Source: Cavia porcellus
Lineage: Eukaryota; Chordata; Mammalia; Rodentia; Caviidae
DNA length: 64,000 bases
Assembly (NCBI RefSeq): GCF_034190915.1
Contig: NW_026947514.1
Location: 2,253,701 to 2,317,700 of the forward strand
Reading direction: 5' to 3'
The position numbers and the translations under genes were made by a program. The notes beneath the pieces are model-generated. The model did no database searches and was not told the DNA's origin. It saw only the letters and a program-made list of their open reading frames with translations. Below, piece after piece: positions 32,561 to 44,500 of the stretch. The stretch's first letter is position 1; every line of letters begins with the position of its first letter.

Positions 32561-35500
32561 TGTGGCAAATCGCACTGGTTGAATTCTGTGTGGCACTTGA
32601 TCAGATTTCCCTGGCTGCAAGCACTGTGGGCTCCTGTTACATTCTGAGGTTGTTTTGTACTTTATAAAGTATATGTATATTTTGTCTTTTTGAGACAAGG
32701 TCTTGCTATGCCAGTCAGGCTGGCCTTGAGCTCACTTTGTAGCTCAGGCTGGTCTCGAACTCACAAGGATCCTCTTGCCTTAGCCTCTCCAGTGCTGAGA
32801 TTACAGGAGTGCACTGCCACGCCTGGTTTATTGATGCACTTTGGATACATATAATAATCACATTCATCATAGGGAGCTGGTACTTGTACATGATATATCT
32901 TGATTCTTCTTTTTTTCTCAATTCCTCTGCCTCTCTTCAACCCTTCTTCCTCTCCTTCTTTGCAAAACTTTGTTTCCACTTTTTTCTTTCTAGCCTTTTT
33001 TTACTTTTCCCTTTCTTCCATTCCCCTTGCCATTTGAATATTTTCCTCCTGTTTCTCAGTATCTAACATCTATCTTGGTCCTTGCTTGTGCTTTTCATTT
33101 CTTACACAAGAGAAACTGTGGCGTTTATACATGTGTGCCCAATTTGTTTCACTTAAAAGTGTGTTCTCAAGGTGCATCCATTTAGTTAGAAACGTCTCAA
33201 GCATATCCTTCTTTGTAGCAGAGTGGTACTCCACTGTATAAAAAACTATTTTTTAAAATTTTATTTAAGGAGAAAAGAAAAAAAAACAGTGAAAGGGTAC
33301 AAGTTATATAGATTTACAGAAAAAAAATGAACAGTAGGAAATCACTAGTTAATGGATTACATATTGCCATCTTAGAAATAATTGTTCAAGTCACAAAATT
33401 AAAGCTTGTAGAGTGGACATTCCAACAATGATACTGCAAACAGTTCTGTTCAATGATCCAATAAAACTCTGTGATATCATTTTCTATCTTATACACTTAA
33501 ATATACATGCAGTTATATAGTTTAGAGCACTTTCTTTTCCTCTCTTTTGTACCATGACTATTACACATTTTGGGTTTCATTGCTCCCACGGTTCTTATTG
33601 CTTTTTTGGAAGAGAGTAAAACCAGATGTGACATAACAGAACAGAATCGGTCAAGTCCAAAGGGTGGACATAATAGATAATGTAAAGACATAATACAAGG
33701 TGACCAACAATGGTTACCATAATGCCTCCCGCTATCTCTAATAGAATTGCCTATATCATTAGTTATAATACAATTGAACAAAACAGTAAAGAACAAAACC
33801 GACAAAATCAAACCATTGGAGACATTGTAGGTCTTCAAAAGTAGATAAAAGTCAACGAGAATGGGCGTTATAATGAATCTCATTATCTTCACAGCTGATG
33901 CCTAAACTTTCGAACCTGATACTATCCAGCAAAACAGAATAGGGGAACATCAGTCAAAAACAAGATGGTGAGAGTAATACAGGGCTTCAAATCGAGATAA
34001 TAGAAAGTCAAAGTGGGTTACTATAATATATCCTACTATTTTTTCCCTTTAATTAAACGGATAAAAATAAAAAAGTAAATAACGGAGTGGAGATTGAGAT
34101 AAAAGAGGGCATAACAGCAAAACAGCGCAGATCAAAACATAACCATTTAAGCAGAATAGTGTTTCACCACCAGATAATTCCGACCCAAAAGTAGTTACCG
34201 TATTGACTCTTTCCTTGAAGTCCTTGAGTACAACTTCGTATACTGTAGCATTAAGTATATCAAAACAATGTAAAACCATTTAAGAGAATGACAGCATTAC
34301 AGAGTATTTAGAATCGACTAACAGAAAATGAACAATGTTTTCTGTATAATCTCCTTGTCTTTAAAAGGTTTTTGCTTATACTATCGTACATAATAAAATC
34401 CAATAAGATACAACCTATTTAGACCATTGGAGGCAGAAGAACAAAAGCTAGATGAGACTTCAAAACAAGATGATACTAAATCAGTATTACCTATTAAGAT
34501 GTCATTTTCTCCAAAATAGCTGTTCCTATCATCCAATCTTCTCTGTCTCATTTCTGTTGAGCTCTTTTTCTGTCAGTAGCTGTCAGTTTGTCTTCTTCAT
34601 TTTGTTCTCTGCTCCATTCATTGTGGCCTCCCCGCCACTATTTCTGGGTTCTTTGTATTTTTCTTTTTTTAGAATATCCTGAAATACTTTCTGTAGAGTT
34701 GAATTGGTGGTTGCAAATTCCCCCAGTTCCTCTTTATCCTGGAAGCACCTTGTTTTTCCATCAATTTCCAGGGACAGTTGTGCAGGATATCTCAATCTTG
34801 GCTGGAGATTATTATCTTTCAAAGCTTGAATTATTTCCCCCCCCCCACTCTTCGTGATTTGATGGTTTGTGCAGAGAAATCTGCTGTAATTCTGATGGGT
34901 ATTCCCTTGTAAGTGGTCTGTTTCTTGTCTCTGACAGCTTTTAATATTCTGTTCTTGTATTGAATTTCTGGAATTTTTATTATTATATGCCTGGGTGTTG
35001 CTCTGTTTGGGTTGTAGGTAGCTGGGGTCCTGTATGCCTCATACATCTGAGTATCTTTACCTTTTGCTAAATTAGGAAAATTCTCCTGGATTATTTCTGT
35101 GAGTAGCTTTTGTAGTTCACTTGTTTGTGTCCCTACTTCTTCTTTTATGTTCTTAATCCTTAAGTTATGGCTCCTCTTATCATCTTCTTGTCTTTGTATT
35201 ATTGCTGTTTGTTTCTTTGTTATTTTTAAGAAGTTTTTCATTTCATTCTCCCATATTACAAGTCTGCCCTCCAGTTCAGATAGTCTGTCCTTAGTTTCTT
35301 TCAAGCTGTTATGGCAGTCTTGGATAGACTTCTTAGTTTCTTGGTAGTCCCTTTGAACCTGCTTCACGTACTCTATGCTTTCTCTGTTTTCTCCATCAAA
35401 CAATTCTCCCCTCTTTTTCTGTTCTTCCATTCCACCATCTGTTTTTTCCTGGGTGGTGCTTAGCATTTCTCTAACTATTCTGCATACTTCTAGCTTCAGG

Positions 35501-38500
35501 TCGTTGATAACTTCATTCCTGAATTGGTCTATGAGGCTCTCTATATGGCGCTTTATGTCTATTGGTGCGGTGTCCGCTATTGCCTGTTTCTCAGAATTGG
35601 GGGCCGAGGAGCCTTTCTTGTTGCTGCCTTTTCCCATATTCTCTGTTCCTTATATACGCAAGCTTACATAGGAGGCCCAGCTTCCCTGCCTGTCAGCCAC
35701 AGCCTGATCGAATTGCGCTGGCTAGGTGTTCCCGCCCACCGCAGCGCACCAGGGAGTTACGGACTAGGCAGCCTACGCGGGAGTCACCCCTCCGGGCCAC
35801 CGTCAGGCTCTGGGATCTGGGTTAGGCCCGCCTACCGAGTCCGCCAGCAGCCTCACGCAGGCCAGGCACTTTTCACCAATCCCGTCTGAGAGGGGAATGT
35901 GTGGCTGGAGTCGCCACCGCGCCCTGCTCCCGCAGGACTGCCTGAGCCCAGAAAGTCCTCCACTGGAGTCAAACTGTGGTAGAGTGTCAGTTTCTCTCAC
36001 TCACCTCACCACAAGTCAGTGTACGCCTCCCTGCCCGTCCTGTTTTCGACTCCATTCGCAGACTTCCATTCTCAGAGCTTCCGTGCGTCTCTCTCCTTGC
36101 GGAGCCGCTGTAGAGGCAGTTGCTGTGCGGCGGGAAACCCAAATCGCGGCTTCCAATGGTGCGGGGTCCAGCCTCCACACCGAGGCTTTTCTGTTCCTGT
36201 TTTAGCACCAGGACTGCATTCCAAGTTGGCTTCTCTCAGCCCAGTTCGTTCCTGAGTCAGCAGAGCATATATCCACCGGCTTATGTCTCCTTAGTCCGCA
36301 CCATTCCTGACTTCTGAACCAAGCCTTTCAGAGAGCCTCCGTAGTATCTGCTATCTGTCCGCCATGTTCTCCTGGAAGTCCCCAAAAAACTGTATTTTAT
36401 CCATTCATCTAATGATGGGCCTCTTGGCTGTTTCCAAGATTTAGCTGTTAACAAATGGTGCTGCTGGGGCTGGGGGTTTAGCTCAGCAGCATAATCGCCT
36501 GCCTTGAAAGCAGGCAGTCATGAGTTCAATCCCTGGTACCGATAAAAAGGAAAAAGACAAAAAAAAAATGGTGCTGCTATAAGCATGGGTGTGCAGATAA
36601 CACTGTGGTAGATGCTTTTAAATCTTTTGGGGCAATACCAGGCGGGGAAATTGTTGAGTCACATGGAACCTTTAGTTTCAGTTTGTTGGGACATCTCCAC
36701 ACCCGGGTCCACAGCCCTTCACACTCCTGCCAACACTGGAGACAGGTTCGTTTGTTTCCCACAGCCTGGCTAGCATTTGTTATGGGTTGGTTCTTGATGA
36801 CAGCCATTCTTTCTAGAGTGAGATGGAATCTCAGCATCATTTTAATTTGCATTTCCTGAATGGCCAGTGATGTTGAGCATTTTTTCATATACTTATTTGC
36901 TATTTGTGTTTCTTCATCCGAGAAATGTATATTCATTTCAGATGCCATTTCTGCATTTCGGTCTTTAAATTTGGCAGTAGGGGGTCTGATTTGTTTCACT
37001 TCTTTGTATGTTCGTCCTTTGTCTGAGGAACAACTAGCCAAATTTTTTCCCATTCTGTGAGTTGTCTTTTCCCTCTGTTGGTAGTCTCATTTGCTGTGTA
37101 AAAGCTTTTAATAAGATCCCAGTTGTTGATTCTTTTGGTATTAGTTCCTGTAAAATTGGGGTTTTATTCATAAAATCTTTGCCTACACTAATACCTGCAA
37201 GAAATTTACCTATTTTAACTTCCAGAAGATTGTTTCTGTTTTAATATTTAGATCTTTGATCCGTTTCAGTTTTAGTTCAGTGCCTGGTGAGAGATGCGGG
37301 TCTAATTTCATCCGTCAGCATGTGGAGAGCCCATTTTCCCAGCACAGTGTATTACAGAAGCTGTCTTTCCCCAGTGAAGTTATCTGGCCACTTCGTCACA
37401 TGTACGCTGGCTGCAGGCACTTAGAGTTGTCTCTGCATCTTTTACTCTGTTCCATTGACCCTTGAGTCTGTTTTCTGTTTTGCCAGGACCATGTGATTTT
37501 TTTTTTTTTTTTTGTCTTTTTGAGACAGGGTTTTTGATGCAGTTCAGGCTGGCCTTGAGCTCACTTTGTGACCCAGGCTGATCTTGAATTTTCAGCAATC
37601 CCCCTGCTTCAGCCTCCTGAGTGCTGGGATTTCAGGTGTGTGCCATCACACCTGGCTGTAGTATAATTTCAAGTCAGGGATTGTGGTACCCCTTTTCTTG
37701 ACTTTGTTGCCTAGAATTGCTTCTGGTATTCTGGCCTCATCTGGTTCCAAATGAATTTTAGTATTGTTTTAGTTTTGTGAGGTATACTATTGGTATTTTG
37801 ATGGGATTGCACTAAATATGTGTAACAGCTTTGAAGTTTGGCCATTTTCACTATATTAGTTCTTCTTATCCAAGGACAAAGGATATCTTTTCCATTTTGT
37901 GATATCTTATTCAATCATTTTTTTTCAGAATACTATAGTTTTGAATGTAAAGGTCTTTTACTTCCTTCATTAGATTGATTCCTATGTATTTTATTTTTGG
38001 GGGTGCTGATGTGAAAAGTATTGTTTCCCTAATTTCTCTCTCAGTGAGTTTGTTATTTGTGTACAGGAGCGATACTGATTTTTAAGTGTGTTTTAGTACC
38101 CTACTATGCTACTGAATTATTAAATCTAGAAGTCTTTTGATGTGGAGTTTTTGGGGTCTATGTAGAATATCATGTCATCTGCAACTAATGATAGTTTAAC
38201 TTCTCCCTTTCCTGTTCTTACTCCTTTTAGTTCTTTCTCTTGTCTAATTGCTCTGACTAATGTTTCCAGAACTATAGGTTGGTGAAATAGGTTTGTGATA
38301 GTGGATATCCTTTTTTTGTTCCAGTAAAAACTTTCAACTTTTGTATGATATTGGCTGTTGGCTTGTCATAGATGACTTTTATCAGATTGAGATCAAGACC
38401 ACCTATTCCAGTTTCCTGTAGGGTTTTTATAATGAATGGATGTTGCACTTTGTCAAAAGCTTTTTCCACATCTATTGAGGTGGTCATATAGTTTTTGTCC

Positions 38501-41500
38501 TCATATATGTTAATATGGTATATCACATTCATTTGTTTGTGTGTGTTGAACCATCCCTACATCCCTGGGATGAATCCTACTTGGTCATGGTATATAATCT
38601 TGATGATTTGCTGAATTCTGTTTGCCAGTATCTTTTTGAGGATTTTTGCATCTTTGTTCATTAAGGCAATTAGTCTATAGTTCTCTTTTTTCACTGGGTG
38701 CTTGTCTGGTTTCGGTATTCTTGCTTGCAGGAGTGAATTTGGGAGTATTGCTTCCCTTTCAACTTCATTAAAGAGTTTGAGAAGTAGCAGCATTAGGTCT
38801 TCTCTAAATTTCTTACAGGATTCAGCAGTGAATCCATCATGGCCTGGGCTTTTCTTTGTTGGTAGGTTTTTAATTATCTCTTCAGTTTCACTGACTTATT
38901 GGTTTATTTAGAATCTGTGTATCTTCTTGCTTCAGCTTTGGTAATTCATATGTATCCAGGAATCTGTCCGTTTCTTCTGTGTTTTCCGTCCTGTACAGGT
39001 TCCTGAGGTCGCTATTGATGAGCTCCTGGCTTTCTGCAGGATAATAGGGTTTGAGTCTTTTCTTTCCTTTATTGGATAAGGCTAGCTAACAGTTTATTAA
39101 TTTTATTGACTCTTTCAAAGCACTAATTCTTCCATTCACTAATTCTTTGTATTATTGTCTTAATCTCCATGGCATTAATTTAGATTCTGATCTTCATAAT
39201 CTCCTCTCTTGTACAAGCTTTGGGCTTGACTTTCTCTTCTTTTTCTAGAAGCTTGAGGCTCAGCATTAGGCTGTTTACTTGAGCTCGCTCTGTGTTTCTG
39301 ATATGGGTATTCACTGCTATGAATTTCTCTATAACAGGACTGCTTTCATTGTGTGCCATAAGTTCTGGTATGTTGTATTGGCATTGTTGTTTAATTGTAG
39401 AAACTTTCTAATTTCTTCTTTAATTTCATCTGTGATCCATTGGTTATTCAGGAGGGGGTTGTTTAATTTCCATATGTTATGAAGTTCTTACAGTTTATTT
39501 TTCCATTGATTTCCAATTTCATTGCACTATGGTCTGCTAATATGCATGGGATAACTTCAGTTCTTTTGCATTTACTAAGCATGTTCTGTGAGCTAGTGTG
39601 TGGTCTATTTGGACAGCCTCCTATGTGCAGCTGAGAAGAATGTGTATTCTGATGGTGTGGGGTGGAGCACTCTGTAGATACATACTAGGTCCATTTATTC
39701 AAAAGTTTGGTTGAGTTCTGATATTTCTGTGTTGATTTTTTTGTCTTGTTGATCTGTGTTTTTGTGACGGTAGTTTATTGAGGTCCACCATTACAATTAT
39801 ATTAGTGCTTATTTGATTTTTCATGTCCATTAGTATTTGTCTTGTAGTTGGGTATTTAGTGCATATATGCTTATGATTGCTATCTCTTCCTATTGGATTC
39901 TTCCCTTTAAAGGATGTAGTGACCTTCGTTGTCTCTTTTGATTGGTTCTTAGCTTGAAATCTACTTTATTTAAAAATAGAGTAGCTACCCCTGCTTTTTT
40001 CTGGGTTCATGTAACATGGAGTATAATTTCCCATCCTTTGACTTTTTTCATTTTTTGCATTTCTTTTTGGATTAAATATGTTTCTTGTATGCAGCATGTT
40101 GTTGGACCATGGTTCCTGATCCTTTCTGCTAGTCTCTTTTTTTGTGTGTGTGTATCTTTTTCCTCTTTATCGGTACCGGGGATCGAACAGTCTCTTTATT
40201 TTGATTGGTAAGTTGAGACCCATTTACATTGATGGTCATAACTGATATGTATTGATTTATCTTTGTAATATTATTTTCCTGTGGTTGGTTCCATTTCTTT
40301 GCACCTCTGTTTCATTGCTTGCCTTGTAGGTGGATCCATTCTGTTGAGATTCACGAAGCTGTAGTCCTTGTTATCTCTTTCTATCCACTACTTCTTTTCT
40401 CTTCTCTTTTTTGGTACTGGGGATTGAACTCAGGGCCTTGCATTTGCCAGGCAGGTGCTTGTGTCTCCGAGCTATCCTGCCCCTGTTACCTCTTTCTGGA
40501 ATGTCCTTCAGAACATATTAGAGTACTATTTTGGTGGTGATAGATTTCTTCAGATGTTCTTTGTTGTGGAAGTACCTTATTTCTTCCTGAATTTTGAAAG
40601 ATAGTTTTGTGGGATACATCGATTTGGGTTGGAGGTTGTTTTCTTTTGCTCCAAGCTCTCCTTGACTAACGGGTTTGTGTTGAGAAGTCTGGTATAATTT
40701 GATGGACTTTCCTTTATAGATGATTTGTTTCTTTTCTCTAACACCTTTTGATATTTTATTCCTCTGTTGATTTTGTGGAATCTTTTTATTTTTATTTTTA
40801 TTTTTTTGTCTTTTTCATTTTTTTTTTTTTTTTGTCTTTTTCGTTTTTATCGGTACCAGGGATCGAACTCACGACTGCCTGCTTGCAAGGCAGGTGCTTA
40901 TGCCGCTGAGCTAAATCCCCAGCCCCTGTCTTTTTCATTTTTATCGGTACCGGGGATTGAACTCACGACTGCCTGCTTGCAAGGCAGGTGCTTATGCTGC
41001 TGAGCTAAATCCCCAGCTCCGATTTTGTGGAATCTTAACTATTATATGCATTGGTGCAGATTTTTTTTTTATCATGGCTAAATGGAGTTCTGTATGTCTT
41101 ACTTAGCTGTGTGTCAAATTCTTTTTACTTACTTGGGAAGTTTTCTGCCATTATTTATGTGAACGTGTGTTTTATGTAATTTGCGTTATTTCCTCCTTTT
41201 TCATTGGTTCCCATCAATCTTATGTTCTTTTTTTTTTTTTTGTCTTTTTCATTTTTATCGGTACCAGGGATCGAACTCAGGACCGCCTGCTTGCAAGGCA
41301 GGCGCTTATGCCGCTGAGCTAAATCCCCAGCTCCCAATCTTATGTTCTTAATCTCTGCATCATCTAGCAGCTGCTTGATTGACTTTTTCATGGTTCCTTG
41401 CTGCTTTCTTTTTTTTTGTCTTTTTGAGGTGGAGTTTTACTGTGTAGTTCAGGCTGGCCTTGAACTCACAGAAAACCTGTCTCAGCTTCCCAAGCACTGG

Positions 41501-44500
41501 GATTATAGGCATGTGCCACCACATCCAGCCTGGTATTTTTTTTTAAGGTATTTTTTTGGTCTTTTTTTTTCTCTTTGGTACCAAGACTCAAACTCAAGTC
41601 CTCATGCTTGGCAGGCGGACACTGTGCTGCCGAGCTATATCCCTTGCCCTCCCTTGCTGTTTTTTTTTTTTTTTTTTTTGGCGGTACCGGGGATCGAACT
41701 CACGACCTCACACTTGCCAGGCAGGTACTTACGCCGCTGAGCTAAATCCCCGGCCCTTCCCTTGCTGTTTTTAAGAAATCTGTCTATCAGTGATCACCAG
41801 ATGCAGTTCTGTCTTGTATAGCTGATATTCTGTCTTCACATGGGCTCATTCTGCTGCTTGAACTGTCAGTGGAATTTTAAATTTCCTGGTTGGCTGTTTG
41901 AATCTCTTTAATGGATTCCATTTCTTTGCTGTATTGGCTGTTTATGGTTTCCATCATTTTCCTAAGCACCTCTGTTATTTTAATCTGTATCTGCTTTGGA
42001 GTCACAAACCATGCTTTTCATTATGTTCAACATCTCTGTAGTTGTCTGAGAAATTATTTCTTGTTTGGGCATGCCTGTAATCCCAGAAATTGGGAAACTG
42101 AGACAGGATTATTGCAAGTTTGAGAGCAGCCTGGGCTACAAAGTGAGTTTAAGGCCAGCTTGAACTGCATAGTGAGACCCTGTGTCAAAAAGACAACAAC
42201 AGCAAAAATTACTTCTTGATTTTTTTTCTAGAGCCTCCTTTGTCCTCTTTTGTTCCTTCTGCTGTTACCATTCGGAGCATGGCTTTGAAACTGCACCACC
42301 TCACTGCCCCCTGGGTTTGCCTTTGGTGAGCCAGAAGTCTGGGGTTGCATCCTGCTTAAGTGTCTTCTCATTTTCTAATAATTAGTAGTAGTTTTATTGC
42401 TAGTATTTAGAACCCTTAGGAAATGACTACTTCTCAAACGTCCAGGTGTAGCTGGCTTTTGAATTTTAAGTCTGTTACAAAACCCTGCTTCTTCAGTTTA
42501 TTTGGGTTGAGAAGTTGCTGCCTACTGCCACAGGCCCTGGTTCTTTGACACTGGCCTTTACTATTTTTTATGATCCTTAGGCAATCTCAGTTTTGGCATA
42601 AGGAAGAGCAACTGATTGGAGCAATTATGTCACCTTGGCTAAAGTGGTATAATCAGCAATAATAATAATAGCATGAAAGGTGCCTTAGAAAATCGCAAAC
42701 TGTGGTAACTATTAACTTGCTACCTTTACCTATATGGAGCTAATTTGGGGTTATAGAACAAAATAAAAAGTGAACCAGAAAATTGTATGTAGGATTTATG
42801 CCTTTAATATGCATATTTTATTCTCAGAGGCGACAATGTTGTAGTGACTAAGGGGAAAAAGATAGAAGAAGAGGAAACAGAAGGAAGCCTGGATGACAAA
42901 GATTATGCAAACTTAGGGAAACTGGTGAAAAATACAGGAGGGAAAGAGAGAAAGATGAAATAAAAACATGATCAGAACAGAAAACAACAACAAACTCATA
43001 AAAACAAGAACAGTTAACATAAAAGAGAACAAAAACAGGAAAAGAGAGAAAAATGTCTGCTTCAATGTGTGTCTGTGCTGTGACCAGTAGACAGAGTGAC
43101 AGAGCCAGAGCTGTGCTATTAACCCCAGCAAGCCAGCCGTAGCGTTATGGCCAGGCCGTGGGTAATCCCGGCAGGCCTGCACCTTTAGCCCCACTGGAGT
43201 TCAGTGGGTCTCTGGCTGTGAGGCTGGAGCCGGATTTGTTCAGCCTGCAGCACTCCGTGTACCTCCTGCTGGCTGGAGCTCGGCCGATTGTCCTGCTGCA
43301 GACTTGAGCTCAGTTCCACCTCACCCTGACTCTGGGAGCTGCTAGGTGGAGCCTGCAGCTGCTCTGATTCTGTGCTCAGTTGGCCCCTCTCCAGGATGGC
43401 TCCTGGCCAGTCATCCTCTCCTGGGGAAATCTGAACAGCTCACCAGCCGCTGCATTGTGCTGTGCTCATTGCTCTGTTCCACTGGTGGGTTCATCTGTGG
43501 AGGCCTCTGGGGTCTCCAGTAGTCACCATGCCTCTGCAGGTTCGAGCCACCTCTCCTGTGCAGTGAGTGAGTCAGGGCTCAGGGAGAAAGCACTGCCTGC
43601 CTCCTCCCCCGTCTGTGTTGAGGTCTCTCTTCGCTCTCCCCATGGGCTTCAGTTCTCAACTCAGATCCTTTGGGTCCTAGGGACCACTTCCATCCTTTTC
43701 TGCTCCTCGCATTGCTGTACGCCACCATCTGGACACCAGACTGCAGAGTGGCTGTTTCTCTGCTGTTCCTCACCTTTTCATGGTGTGCGAGAGAGAAGCC
43801 AAGGTGATGTGAATTGGATCCCGCACTATTACTTGAGTGACCGTTATGCCTGGCGTCTGCACTGCCTGACGAGTGTGCCGTCGGGAGTCTGTGTGTCAGG
43901 TGGTCATGCTCAGCAGAGGCTGGGGCGAAGAAGAACCAGTGCGGGGTGGGCAGGAGCCGTCCCAGGCCTGGTGACCGCCTTCCCTTCTCGCGGAGGTGAG
44001 CGGATGTTTGTCAGAGAAGCATGGCCATGTGGTGTCCATGCTAGAGACCAGGATGAGGCCTGCCAGCTCTGATGCGCCTCTGTTCTTCCAGCTTGGACCT
44101 GTGGACACCGTGGCCTGGATCCTCTTGTCTCTGCATCATGGGCTTCTGTTCCCGGGCTGTCACTAGCTCTCTGTTCCCCATTTCTGAGATTGTTTAGTAC
44201 TGACTGAACCGAGGCTTCCCAGGAGGACAGTGGAGGGCCTGCTCCTCCGGCTCTGTAGATGTGACTTTTGTCAGAGTGGCTCTGGTAACTGTGCTGTGTG
44301 TGGCCCTGTGGGTGTCCTATCCCGGCTTCCTGCCCTGGGCCAGGGCACTTTGAGCAATGTGACAGCTGAGTAGGTCCCCAGCTGGCCCTGTTGCAGCAGC
44401 CTGGTCATGGTGGGGGTGGCTATGGCCAGGCTTGTGGTGTAGGTGACTGACAGCTGCTGTGTCCTGCCTGGTGCACCCTGAGAGGACACAGGATGATCCC

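Larger units (their letters stand above)
33248..36383 (-). mobile_element. Half-LINE (HAL1-like): L1 ORF1 without ORF2
   Basis: This minus-strand element runs from GGGGACTTCCAGGAGAACATGG at 36383 down to an AT-rich end near 33248. It splits the older L1, whose sequence resumes on both sides (…CCACTGTAT / TGTATTTTATCCATTC…). An 8-bp direct repeat AAAAAACT at 33240-33247 and 36384-36391 looks like the target-site duplication. It holds a GC-rich 5' UTR of about 740 bp, one ORF1 and about 1.3 kb of AT-rich sequence, with no reverse transcriptase. This matches the HAL1 type of non-autonomous element known in mammals. Confidence 0.78.

Noticed and set aside
36400..40400. Functional L1 ORF2 / active autonomous LINE
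   Set aside because: Reading frame broken many times and interrupted by insertions.
43380..44072. 230-codon plus-strand ORF
   Set aside because: Lies antisense in the probable L1 5' UTR; Ser/Cys-rich translation with no recognisable domain.
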